Origin: Candidatus Daviesbacteria bacterium
GTDB lineage: Bacteria; Patescibacteria; Microgenomatia; Daviesbacterales; UBA10151
Direction of reading: 5' to 3'
DNA length: 64,000 bases
Assembly: GCA_016176335.1 (NCBI GenBank)
Contig: JACOXI010000005.1
Coordinates: 96,236-160,235, forward strand
Shown here: in pieces, positions 45,001 to 53,291 of the stretch
How the letters are laid out: each line of letters opens with the position of its first letter
How positions within the stretch are numbered: the first letter of the stretch is position 1
Made by a program: the position numbers and the translations under genes
The notes under the pieces: generated by a model
Seen by the model: only the letters and a program-made list of their open reading frames with translations
The model's database searches: none
Told to the model about the DNA's origin: nothing

Positions 45001-48000
45001 TTAGCTGATGATACAGGAACATCACGAACAGCTACTACTTTTGGTGCACCATCTGCAAATACATGGTATTTTGTAGTTTTTTGGTACGATGATACTGCCG
45101 ATACACTTAATATCCAGGTCAACGACGGTGCTGTAGATTCAACGTCTTACAGTGGTGGCGTACAGGATGGTACTTATGGCGTACAGATTGGTTCGCTACG
45201 AGGCACAAGCCAATTTTGGAATGGACGGATTGATGCTTTAGGCTTTTGGAAAAAAGCCCTTACTGCTGAGGAGAGAACCGCTTTATATAATGGCGGCGGT
45301 TCAGGCGCAGGTATGGAACATCCGTTTACCCAGGCAACCAACCTTGTCGAGTGGCAGGATATCAAAACAAATATCTTGGGTGTTATTAATGGAGCTGGCA
45401 ATGTTGGAATAGGCGCTAGTCTTCCACAAGCTAAATTAGTAATTCAAGGAAATGTGGGGATTGGTTATACAGGAGTAAATCAAACAATTCCTGCTAATGG
45501 TTTGGCAGTATTTGGTAATATAGGCATAGGCACTACCACAGCTAATTCTAATCTGTCTGTGGCAGGTAATGCTCATATAGGTAGTTTGTATCAGGGTACT
45601 GCTGCACCTGCTAATGGATTATTTGTGGATGGGAATTTAGGCATTGGGGCTACTACCTCTTCTAATAAACTGGATGTCTGGGGGAATAGCAGACTGGCAG
45701 GTACTTTAACAGTTGATTCCACCTCTACCTTTGGTGGGAATCTCTATATCAACGATACTGCCAATGCCAGTATGACCGTTGGTTTAACGATAAACCAGGG
45801 AGCCAATGATGATGAGATATTATCTTTCAAATCCTCCGATATCGCCCATGGGTTAACGAATATTACCGAGACCGACACATATGCTTTGTTTAGGAAATAC
45901 AACGCAACAGCAGGAGGACTGGAGCTTATTGGACTAGTAGAAAACAGCAGTGCCACTCAAGGCATCAGGCTTTACACCTTTACTACTGCCGATACTACTA
46001 AAACAACCTCATCTGTAGGAGCAATCCAAATAGATACAGCCCTTTCCACAGGAACAGGAGGGGGTTCTTTTGGGGCAGACGGGAATATATTGGCTGTTGG
46101 CAATAACGGGACTATGAGATTTCTTTTTGACAGCGACAGCCAGCTTTACTTTGTGGATTCGGCAACAGGTGCTCAAGGCATACAAGGAGGGGCGTATTCC
46201 ATAGCTTCGGGAGACGCGTATGGCATTACTTACCAAGGGGGACTATTAACCTTAACAGGGGCTTCAACCGGAAGTTACCTGCAAAACAGATTTCTAAAGA
46301 ACAATGTAACCGCAGGTTCTGCACTAAACATTGCCAATGCCGCAACATTCGATGGTAATGTAGGAATTGGGACAACCAGTCCAAGTGTACCTCTACATGT
46401 AGCTGCCAGTTCAGAGGCTCTACGGTTACAAAAAACCGGCTCAGATGGTGATCTTTATGGACCCCTCTTTACGAATGTCGCCAATAGTCAGGTTGGTTTT
46501 ATTGGCCTGAACACCTCTACTGGTGCGATGACCTTAAGTGCTGATCTAAATAATTCCGGGCTCTTAACATTTGTAACTCGAACCAGTACTACCTTAACCG
46601 AGAGGGTAAGAATTACTAATGCTGGTAATGTTGGTATTGGCTCTACCAGCCCAGGGGCAAGATTGGAAGTACGACAGGATGTTAACGGTAGTGCCTCAAT
46701 AATAACAAGAAACGCCACTGCCGGAACATCAGCTACTACCGGAATTGAGTTTTATGGTGATGATGGCGGGGCGTATGGAAGGCTTCTCCAGTTTTCTAGC
46801 AGCTTTACCACTGCCAATCGTAATGTCGCTGGATCTTTGACCCTGGAGAGCCAAACAAGTGGCGGTGTTGGCATTGCAGCACAAAATGCATCAGGTGCTA
46901 TCAGATTTTATAGTGGCGGCACAAGTGAAAGAGCCAGGATTGATAGTGGAGGCAATGTAGGCATTGGCTTTACCTCACCTGATAGATTGTTACAGCTGGC
47001 TGTAGATGCTAATCCTGCAGGGACTAATGCTTCATTGATTGGGACAGCAGGAACTACCCAGCTCTCTTTAACTGGCACTGCCGGAAATGCTCAGAAAAAA
47101 TTAGTACTAGGAATAGATACCACAGATAATTATGGAGTAATACAAGCAGGGAATACTTCCGGGACTAATTATGACCTGCTGTTAAATCCAGCCGGAGGTA
47201 ATGTGGGAATTGGGACTACCAATCCAGCTAGAAGCCTGGACATCTGGGGTGACATCTCCCAATCATCGGGCACCTTACTCCAACTCCGGAACTCGAGCGC
47301 TGCCAACAATAACGGAAACGCGCTGTCTGTTTCGGATAACGGCCAGATCCGCTTGGATATCAGCGCGACCGGAACCATCAAAGGGTATAACTCAACCGGC
47401 ACCGTGACGACGCAGATATTCAGCAACGGGAACAGCTTCTTTACAGCCGGTAATGTCGGCATTGGAGCCACTTCTCCTGATGCCCAGCTGCAGGTTCAAA
47501 ACGGGGCCACCTGGTCCAGGCTCAATGCCGGAGATGCCACCTTTACTGTATCTTCCAGCAGAACCTTTAAAGAGAACTTCAACTTAGTCTCTGTCAATAA
47601 TATTTTGGACAAAATTGCCAATATTCCAGTTTACACTTATGACTACATCAGCGGCCCCAAAGACAGGATGGGGCTTATAGCTGAAGATTTCTATACCATA
47701 TTTGGCAGAGGTGATGATAAGTCAATCAATTACCAGGAAGTAACCATGGCCAGCTGGCTGGGAGTCCAGGCCCTGCATGATCAAACTACCTACCTAGGTG
47801 AATCTGCCGAGCAATTGACAATCGGTGATCTGGTAAGTCCCTCTGCCAGTCCTTCAGGACAGCTGGCTAAAACCTCAAGAGCTTATGAGGAGAGGGTATT
47901 GGGAGTGGTGACCAATGATATTGCTCCTTATTCCACTGCTTTATCTGGCAAGGCCCAAGTTAAGGTCTCAACTGAAAATGGGCCGATTGAGCGGGGCGAT

Positions 48001-49131
48001 TATCTGACTTCCTCCTCCACCCCCGGGGTGGCCATGAAAGCCACAAGGCCGGGGCAAGTCATAGGTAAAGCATTAGAGAGCTATCAGCCATCAGCTATCA
48101 GCTGTCAGACAAACACAAATCAGTCTGACGACTGTATCGGCAAAATCCTGGCCTTTATCAATGTCTCTTTTGCTGATCCTAAGAATGCTCTGGCCTCCAT
48201 CTCTTTGGATGACCAGGGTAACATCCTGATGCCCAAAGTTAAAGTTGATAGCTTGCTGTTACAAAACTTTGGCCTGGGTGACTTAACAGCCTCCATCTCC
48301 AGTATCAATCTCACCCCCGAGGCTTCTTCCAGCTCACAGCTTAGTTACTTTAATGTGGCAGAAAAGATTGCCGATCTGGATTTACAAGTGGCCACCGCCT
48401 CGGCTCATATTGCCTCCCAAGAGACCCAACTGGCTTCTGCTTCAGCCCAGCTGGCCAGCATCAAGAGAGATGTGGAATCTCTCCAGCTCACTCCGCCTGA
48501 TATACTTTTGGCATCAGGCTCTGCCACTCTAACTTCCCTGACTGTGTCCGAAGCCACAGTTTCTGCCATGTTAACAGCATATAACCTTAATGTTTCAGAA
48601 AGCTTTAAATCATTTGGCACTACAACATTGGGTAGGACAAATATTGTAGGAAGGTTAACAATTGATGGAGTCTTCAGTATAGATAATGGTTCGGAGATTA
48701 GTGTGATAGGTGGCAGCACCGGAGGCACAGGAATACTGTATCTTCAAAAATCCTCCCTTGCCCAGGGAGTGGATATTTTCAATGGCAAGGTCACCATAGA
48801 TGCCTCCGGTAATATACAAACTAAAGGCCAAGTTTTAGCCTCGGAAGTTAAAACAAATAAGCTAACAATATCCAATACTCCGATTGCCAGCTCTTCCGCC
48901 ATCCTTTCTGCCTCAATAGGTACCGGAACCATACCTGCCAATCAAACTCAAGTTACTATCCCAAGTACTAATATAAGTGCAAGTTCCAGGGTATTCATTA
49001 CCCCGACAACTGCAACGGATAAAGTCCTCTCTGTCACCAATATTAAAAACAATCAAAGCTTTGATGTTTCCATACTAACCCCTGCCTCTTTGGATATTAA
49101 CTTTAACTGGTGGATCGTAGATACTGAGTGA
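42049..49131 (+). CDS. Giant surface protein, 3' part (fibre repeats, Kelch, LamG, S74 chaperone, C-terminal domain)
   Basis: This frame has no true start; the first initiator-like codon is TTG at 42148, inside a repeat (GRSLEINSA). It continues the upstream GNVGIGT array. Domains in order, as residues from 42148: Kelch-like repeats at about 210-510 (NGYIYAIGGYDD, NGYIYVLGG), fibre repeats, a LamG/concanavalin-like domain at about 830-1060 (YWKLEEASGN to LGFWKKALTAEERTALY), more repeats, and the peptidase S74 chaperone of endosialidase at about 1805-1890 (SSSRTFKENF, MGLIAEDF). Then comes the domain shared with the c-like ATPase protein (NGPIERGDYLTSS), an Ala/Ser coiled coil (QETQLASASAQLASIK) and beta strands. 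An R1 repeat is inserted in frame at 48079-48133. It is probably an adhesive or enzymatic-looking fibre exposed on the cell. Confidence 0.85.
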   Translation, partial: NITLQTYGSGLGQGLTVLDNGNVGIGTTSPGRSLEINSAAEGQLRIINPNNAGGELASMIFNIAGASSYSMGIDASSGFFKISNDANGNAANNAMFTINGTTAVGISDATPLYMFTVGNGDLFGVNSSGYALLPDGAAATPALTFTGDTDTGLWRIGTNQLALTSGGGSHSGLSINSSGNVGIGNTSASQTFQINPSGTSAFVVTSGGNVGIGFTSPGYTLDVAGRTAAFNSGQDGSLAAFTTNANALPAIRSTQVSVTANGYIYAIGGYDDTNAQSTVYYAKLNNNGSIGTWSTTTALPAIRYAPSSAAANGYIYVLGGNPLDGSGAKDTVWYAKVNRDGTLGGWTTTTVLPISVNLQASVIANGYIYLIGGQPGLTSVYYAKLNADGSVGSWTTNSNSLNGGRHEFSALVSNGYVYVFGGLNSLGQLIDTVEYAALNVDGSTGAWATTTALPATRRGTAAGTANGYVYVAGGNPSTTVYYARPASNGTISAWTTNSNSLPAAVMDPSYVMANGYFYVLGGINGTSQTAVYYASTARVSLAASLDLIGLSGTGTLTGASSDFSQGSTGGSIYAGNIFSGGSMEVIGNAQFWSGVGFQNSVNIGVGATFPATSPLFSINSGNVTAPANTALVVMGNGNVGIGTTSPVQTFQVNAGSSSTVITSTGNIGIGITTANSNLSVSGSAHIGSLYQGTAAPTNGLFVDGNVGIGATTSSNKLDVWGNSRLAGTLTVDSNSTIGGTLGVTGVTTLSANNGALSFTGSTPSLTSGSSVFGLFAGGNVGIGTTGNVYGGLTVRGAGTGTTVLDNGNVGIGNTSPSASFQVNANTSNPFVVQSGGNVGIGTTIPGARLQVNNSNAAAGLLTRGYSTADLLTSIQAYWKLEEASGNRADSVGSNTLTDNATVTQATGKIGNAAQFTSANSEYLSINDNASLSVGSGVSVSMAAWVYLDATGTAAKIISKWGPNVGEKDYDLYYTGTRFEGAVRNLADDTGTSRTATTFGAPSANTWYFVVFWYDDTADTLNIQVNDGAVDSTSYSGGVQDGTYGVQIGSLRGTSQFWNGRIDALGFWKKALTAEERTALYNGGGSGAGMEHPFTQATNLVEWQDIKTNILGVINGAGNVGIGASLPQAKLVIQGNVGIGYTGVNQTIPANGLAVFGNIGIGTTTANSNLSVAGNAHIGSLYQGTAAPANGLFVDGNLGIGATTSSNKLDVWGNSRLAGTLTVDSTSTFGGNLYINDTANASMTVGLTINQGANDDEILSFKSSDIAHGLTNITETDTYALFRKYNATAGGLELIGLVENSSATQGIRLYTFTTADTTKTTSSVGAIQIDTALSTGTGGGSFGADGNILAVGNNGTMRFLFDSDSQLYFVDSATGAQGIQGGAYSIASGDAYGITYQGGLLTLTGASTGSYLQNRFLKNNVTAGSALNIANAATFDGNVGIGTTSPSVPLHVAASSEALRLQKTGSDGDLYGPLFTNVANSQVGFIGLNTSTGAMTLSADLNNSGLLTFVTRTSTTLTERVRITNAGNVGIGSTSPGARLEVRQDVNGSASIITRNATAGTSATTGIEFYGDDGGAYGRLLQFSSSFTTANRNVAGSLTLESQTSGGVGIAAQNASGAIRFYSGGTSERARIDSGGNVGIGFTSPDRLLQLAVDANPAGTNASLIGTAGTTQLSLTGTAGNAQKKLVLGIDTTDNYGVIQAGNTSGTNYDLLLNPAGGNVGIGTTNPARSLDIWGDISQSSGTLLQLRNSSAANNNGNALSVSDNGQIRLDISATGTIKGYNSTGTVTTQIFSNGNSFFTAGNVGIGATSPDAQLQVQNGATWSRLNAGDATFTVSSSRTFKENFNLVSVNNILDKIANIPVYTYDYISGPKDRMGLIAEDFYTIFGRGDDKSINYQEVTMASWLGVQALHDQTTYLGESAEQLTIGDLVSPSASPSGQLAKTSRAYEERVLGVVTNDIAPYSTALSGKAQVKVSTENGPIERGDYLTSSSTPGVAMKATRPGQVIGKALESYQPSAISCQTNTNQSDDCIGKILAFINVSFADPKNALASISLDDQGNILMPKVKVDSLLLQNFGLGDLTASISSINLTPEASSSSQLSYFNVAEKIADLDLQVATASAHIASQETQLASASAQLASIKRDVESLQLTPPDILLASGSATLTSLTVSEATVSAMLTAYNLNVSESFKSFGTTTLGRTNIVGRLTIDGVFSIDNGSEISVIGGSTGGTGILYLQKSSLAQGVDIFNGKVTIDASGNIQTKGQVLASEVKTNKLTISNTPIASSSAILSASIGTGTIPANQTQVTIPSTNISASSRVFITPTTATDKVLSVTNIKNNQSFDVSILTPASLDINFNWWIVDTE
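48079..48133. repeat. R1 repeat inserted in the giant gene
   Basis: agctatcagccatcagctat and cagtctgacgactg words occur in frame, encoding SYQPSAISCQTNTNQSDD immediately after the domain shared with the ATPase c-like protein. Confidence 0.7.
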
Positions 49132-49312
49132 AACAGAATTTTTAATTTAAAATTTAAAATTTCTAATGAATGTTAAATGAATAAAATTTAAATTTTAAAA
49201 CATTAAAAATTGAATAAAAATTAAGAATTAAGAATTAAAAATTGATAAAGTTTATAGATTGATATATTAAATACTAGTTGCTTTTGTGCTGAAAACTGTC
49301 TAGGGTAAATAC

Positions 49313-51652
49313 GTGGATAATTTAAAAACAACATTAAACAGCTATTTAGGATTGATATTTAAAGTTGGCCTGTTATTGGTTATTCTTTCCACCCTGTTTT
49401 TATTTACCAACCTGACAACGGAATTTTATGAAACTGCAAAATTTTTGGTGCTGTTTATTTTTACAGGACTGATACTGATACTTTTAACCTTAAGATTTAC
49501 CATCACCGGCAAAGTGGTATTTGTCAGAACCCCGCTGGATATCCCTTTGCTTTTGCTTTTGGCTGTGGCCATAGTTTCAACTGTAGTCTCCCCCTCCCCT
49601 TTTGTGGCTTTACTGGGAAATCAGCTTAAGGTACACGGCAGTTTATCATCTTTGATAGTTTACATCCTTTTCTATTTTATATTGGTGAATAATTTAAAAT
49701 CAGAAAGGCAAACAAAATGGTATTTGGGCGCAACAGTTTTGGCAGGAGGAGTACTGGCCGCCATCAGCCTGGCAGCGTACGCGGGACTGACCCTGCTTCC
49801 CAAACCTTTAATCCATGGCGTAAACTTTACTTTAACCGGCTCAAACTTCTCCACAACCGCCATACTGACAATGCTTTTACCGATTATTCTGGGAAACATT
49901 TTACATGGCAGAAACCCGATTTTTAGAATAGTCAGTTCAATTATTCTATTCCTCTCTCTCACCACCATAGTTTTAACAGGCAATTGGGCTACCTGGGCAG
50001 CTGCCTCTTTTGCGTTGGTAGTCTTTTTCTTTATATTTAAACCGGCAAATTATAGTCAAATTAAACCTGCAACTGCGATTTATCTTATTGTCCCCATAAC
50101 TTTAGCTCTACTTATTACCGTGCTCTCTTTATTCCCGCCTGTTGATGAAACCAAAAATCCGCTTTATGATAAAGCAAGAAACTTCCCCAGGGAGTTACAG
50201 CTGCCTTTTGTACCTTCCTGGAAAATCTCCGTTTCCGCTTTCCGCGATTCTCCTTTTTGGGGAAGCGGACCTGCCACTTATCTTTTTAACTTTACCAATT
50301 ACAAGCCTATTGAACTCAACCAAACCAACCTTTGGAATGTCAGGTTCGACTCTGCTTTCAATGAATATCTGGAAACTTTGGCAAATTTGGGCGGAGTTGG
50401 AGCAGTAGCACTGCTTTCGCTGACAGCACTTTTTATAAATTCCGCTTACCGAACCCTAAAGTCTGGAAACCACCAACCACCAACCACGAACCACGAACTA
50501 TCTAAAACCCTGGCCATAGCAGGACTGACCTTCTTTCTGGTATTGGCCCTCTACCCCTCAACTCTACCTCTTTGGGTGTTTGGAGTATTAATCCTGGCCT
50601 CTTTCATGGTGGCAAATACGGCAGGGTCTGGTGAAAAAAGGTGGGGTGGTGATGAGGAGGGCAATTTCACCAGAACACTTTTTAGGATAGCCGGCAATTT
50701 ATCATCTGCTGATTCTTCTTCGGAAACAGTCAGAATTGATGCTCTGCCGGGAATCCTGCTGGTTTCTTCTTTGGCATTGGTACTGTCCGGAGCCTTTTTT
50801 GCCGGCAGATTTACTTTGGCAGATTATCATCATAGAAAAGCTGTAAATGCTGTGGCTCAAAATAACGGCGTCCTAGCTTACAATGAATTGGTGGCATCAG
50901 AAAAACTTAATCCTTACAATGACCTTTACAGGACTGATTTGGCTCAAGTTAACTTTGCTTTAGCCAATGCCATTGCTTTGGCCAAAGGCCCAACCGAGGC
51001 CTCACCTGGCGGGTCTTTGACAGATCAGGATAAACAAAATATCCAGGTTTTACTGCAACAATCAATCAATGAGGCAAGAAATGCAGTGACTCTTTCACCC
51101 AAATCAGCTATAAATTGGGAAGTTTTGGGACTTTTGTACAGACAAATCTCCGGAGTTGCCCAAAATGCCCTGGTTTTCTCTTTGGATTCTTACGGCAGAG
51201 CCATCCAAAACGATTCCTTAAATCCGATTTTACGGCTTAATGTGGGCGGGGTTTACTATACTATTAAAAACTATGACTTGGCCATCCGCTTCTTTACTGA
51301 CGCCATCAATCTTAAATCTGATTATGCCAACGCCTTTTTTAACCTGTCAGTGGCTTTGCGGGATAAAGGTGATCTCTCGGGAGCAGTGCAGACAGCCCAG
51401 CAGGTGGTAAATCTTATCACCGACCAAAATAGCCAAGATTACAAAACAGCGCAAAATTATCTGAACGACCTCAAAAACAGGATTGCTTCCGGCTCGGCTC
51501 AAGCCTCACCTATTACCGCACCGGAGCAGCAAAACAGCGGCACTCTGCAAAAGAAAGAATTACCTAAAGTATTAAATTTGCCCAAGCCGGAAAAAATAGC
51601 CACCCCCGAAGCAGTCAAAAAACCGGAACCCACCCCAACCCCCAGTCCATAA
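49313..51652 (+). CDS. O-antigen ligase/polymerase-like membrane protein with C-terminal TPR domain
   Basis: 779 aa from a GTG start at 49313. About 10-12 TM helices occupy residues 15-470, with an extracytoplasmic loop near 285-345 (FRDSPFWGSGPATYLFNF) typical of the Wzy_C / O-antigen ligase family. After a final TM near 510, three or so TPR-like repeats (about 595-730: INWEVLGLLYRQIS, LNVGGVYYTIKNYDLAIRFF, FNLSVALRDKGDLSGAV) form a soluble domain, with a Pro/Glu tail. Wzy_C-TPR proteins join glycans to lipid or protein; some act as protein O-glycosyltransferases. Its position just behind the giant gene (181 nt) suggests, without proof, that it glycosylates surface protein. Confidence 0.8.
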   Translation: MDNLKTTLNSYLGLIFKVGLLLVILSTLFLFTNLTTEFYETAKFLVLFIFTGLILILLTLRFTITGKVVFVRTPLDIPLLLLLAVAIVSTVVSPSPFVALLGNQLKVHGSLSSLIVYILFYFILVNNLKSERQTKWYLGATVLAGGVLAAISLAAYAGLTLLPKPLIHGVNFTLTGSNFSTTAILTMLLPIILGNILHGRNPIFRIVSSIILFLSLTTIVLTGNWATWAAASFALVVFFFIFKPANYSQIKPATAIYLIVPITLALLITVLSLFPPVDETKNPLYDKARNFPRELQLPFVPSWKISVSAFRDSPFWGSGPATYLFNFTNYKPIELNQTNLWNVRFDSAFNEYLETLANLGGVGAVALLSLTALFINSAYRTLKSGNHQPPTTNHELSKTLAIAGLTFFLVLALYPSTLPLWVFGVLILASFMVANTAGSGEKRWGGDEEGNFTRTLFRIAGNLSSADSSSETVRIDALPGILLVSSLALVLSGAFFAGRFTLADYHHRKAVNAVAQNNGVLAYNELVASEKLNPYNDLYRTDLAQVNFALANAIALAKGPTEASPGGSLTDQDKQNIQVLLQQSINEARNAVTLSPKSAINWEVLGLLYRQISGVAQNALVFSLDSYGRAIQNDSLNPILRLNVGGVYYTIKNYDLAIRFFTDAINLKSDYANAFFNLSVALRDKGDLSGAVQTAQQVVNLITDQNSQDYKTAQNYLNDLKNRIASGSAQASPITAPEQQNSGTLQKKELPKVLNLPKPEKIATPEAVKKPEPTPTPSP

Positions 51653-51663
51653 GGTGCTATAGC

Positions 51664-51809
51664 CCTGAGCGAAGTCGTACTTCGATTCCACTCAGTACGA
51701 CCCTGAGTGTTAATCGAATGGGTCGAAGGGTTATAACACTGAGCGATGGTGAGCGTAGTCGAACCAGAGTCGAAGTGTTATAACACTGAGCGAACGAAGT
51801 GAGTCGAAG
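51664..51809. repeat. Cluster of R3 palindromes
   Basis: Several overlapping copies of the ccctgagcgaagtcg...cactgagcgaacgaag type lie between the TPR gene and the first tRNA-Ala. Confidence 0.75.
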
Positions 51810-51880
51810 TGGACTCACCGAGAATCGAACTCGGAACTGTACTGTGCGAGAGTACCGGTATACCATTTACCTACAAGCCC
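51810..51880 (-). tRNA. tRNA-Ala (CGC)
   Basis: Acceptor GGGCTTG/TGAGTCC with the G3-U70 identity pair, D-arm GGTA-AATGGTA-TACC, anticodon stem GTACT/AGTAC, loop CTCGCAC (anticodon CGC), T-arm CCGAG-TTCGATT-CTCGG, discriminator A. CCA is not encoded. Confidence 0.9.
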
Positions 51881-51883
51881 TAT

Positions 51884-51956
51884 AAATCTCAAATCTCTAA
51901 AGTTTTTCAGTTTTTAGATGTAGATTTGAGTTTTGCGATTTGAATTTTGAGATTAT
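51884..51956. repeat. R2 inverted repeat between the two tRNA-Ala genes
   Basis: atctcaaatctctaaag is mirrored by tttgaattttgagatta. Confidence 0.65.
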
Positions 51957-51962
51957 TTACGG

Positions 51963-52033
51963 TGGACCCGAGGGGAATCGAACCCCTTTCTACTCCATGC
52001 CATGGAGTTATTCTACCGGTATACCACGGGCCC
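51963..52033 (-). tRNA. tRNA-Ala (GGC)
   Basis: Acceptor GGGCCCG/CGGGTCC with G3-U70, anticodon stem ACTCC/GGAGT, loop ATGGCAT (anticodon GGC), T-loop TTCGATT. The D-stem contains one A-A mismatch. Confidence 0.88.
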
Positions 52034-52044
52034 GTTTCACAATT

Positions 52045-52124
52045 TTAACAGATTTATGATTTATGAGATACGATTTATGAATTTAATCATAAATCTTAAA
52101 TCATTGTTCATAAATCTATAATCT
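52045..52124. repeat. R5 repeat
   Basis: gatttatgatttatgagata and cataaatcttaaatcattg words make an AT-rich inverted repeat up to the stop region of the M23 peptidase gene. Confidence 0.65.
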
Positions 52125-53241
52125 ATTTCAGAATAGCGAGTGGGTTTACTGGGACGCCTTTATAGTGAATTTCCAAATGAAGATGAGTGCCAGTAGAACG
52201 ACCTGTTGATCCCATCTGACCTATTAACTGACCGCGGGAAACTGTCTCTCCCACCGAAACATAGATATTGGAAAGATGAGCATATAGCGATCTATAACCA
52301 TTACCATGATCTAAAACTACTCTATTGCCATATCCTTGACTATCAGGCCAGCCTGCCACCACCACCACCCCCCCATCTGCTGCAGCAATGCCTGGAGCAT
52401 CACGGTTTGCGATATCTATCCCCGAATGATACCAGGCAAAGTATTGGGTCAGCTGACCCCCTGCGGGCCAGATGAATGATGCACCGAATGGTGCGTCGAA
52501 GGTGGGCGACTGCGGACCTTGCGCCAGATATTTAGGTTGTGGTTTAAATTTAGGCGGAGCTTTAACTTCCGGCGGAATCCCGTCCGGAATAATTAACAGC
52601 TGTCCAATCCTTAAACTAAAATCATCCGGCACGTCATTGAATGGAAAATCAAGGATTGCTTGAGACTCCGCAGAGTATTTTTTGGCAACCGATTCCAAAT
52701 TATCACCGCTTTTTACAATATGCGAAATACCGGAAACAGGTAAAATCTTAAGGCTCTGGCCTGGTTTGATTTGATCCGAAGTCAGATCATTTGCCCACTT
52801 TATGGTGTCTTGGCTGACACCGAACTTTTGTCCAATGGAAGATATGGTGTCACCTGATTCCACTTTATATTCAATCATTTCAGAACGGGGCTTTTGGGAA
52901 ATAATGGTTTGAGTATCGGGAAAAGCCTGCAGAATTGGCCCGGCCGGGAATGGCTCAAAAGCGTCCGTAAAGCGCGGATCCGGTCCGCCAATACCCGGGT
53001 ACGTGGCGGAGATCAAACTTTGCCCTCCGAAAACTCCTGAAGTTAAAATCCCAACAAAGGCCAAAGCAATAATTGAACCGTGCCAAAATCTTTTTTGATT
53101 GATACCCCGACCTTGCATCAACACCTCCACCACAAAATTTTTAAAGCCTTCAAACTGGTGGGCAAAGTACTTTATTTTCTTCCTGGAGTACCAAATTAAA
53201 GCATGGGATAGAGCCTTTAGGTCATCTTTTAGGGAATTCAC
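52123..53241 (-). CDS. LysM-M23 peptidoglycan endopeptidase
   Basis: A wall-modifying metallopeptidase, membrane-anchored and extracytoplasmic. 372 aa: a cytoplasmic-type N-terminus, a TM at about 52-72 (GSIIALAFVGILTSGVFGG), LysM 1 at about 122-167 (YKVESGDTISSIGQKFGVS), LysM 2 at about 172-222 (HIVKSGDNLESVAKKYS), and an M23 domain at about 250-372. The M23 zinc ligands are HSGID (His and Asp) and HLHLE, with YGNRVVLDHGNGY between. All active-site motifs are intact. LysM modules bind glycan. It is flanked by rho upstream and the tRNA-Ala pair downstream on the same strand. Confidence 0.92.
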   Translation of the reverse strand: MNSLKDDLKALSHALIWYSRKKIKYFAHQFEGFKNFVVEVLMQGRGINQKRFWHGSIIALAFVGILTSGVFGGQSLISATYPGIGGPDPRFTDAFEPFPAGPILQAFPDTQTIISQKPRSEMIEYKVESGDTISSIGQKFGVSQDTIKWANDLTSDQIKPGQSLKILPVSGISHIVKSGDNLESVAKKYSAESQAILDFPFNDVPDDFSLRIGQLLIIPDGIPPEVKAPPKFKPQPKYLAQGPQSPTFDAPFGASFIWPAGGQLTQYFAWYHSGIDIANRDAPGIAAADGGVVVVAGWPDSQGYGNRVVLDHGNGYRSLYAHLSNIYVSVGETVSRGQLIGQMGSTGRSTGTHLHLEIHYKGVPVNPLAILK

Positions 53242-53291
53242 GGGGATTATTTTAACACACTAAGCTACTTAAGTTACTTAAGAAACTCAAG

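Noticed and set aside
36700..45750. Regularly spaced repeats that might be a CRISPR array
   Set aside because: Units are coding, in one frame, of uneven length and without short unique spacers; no cas genes are present.
35629..48941. Many minus-strand ORFs in the giant gene with VPIPTLP-type repeats
   Set aside because: They are the antisense reading of the NVGIGT repeats; no promoter, Shine-Dalgarno or export signal, and they repeat only because the sense strand does.
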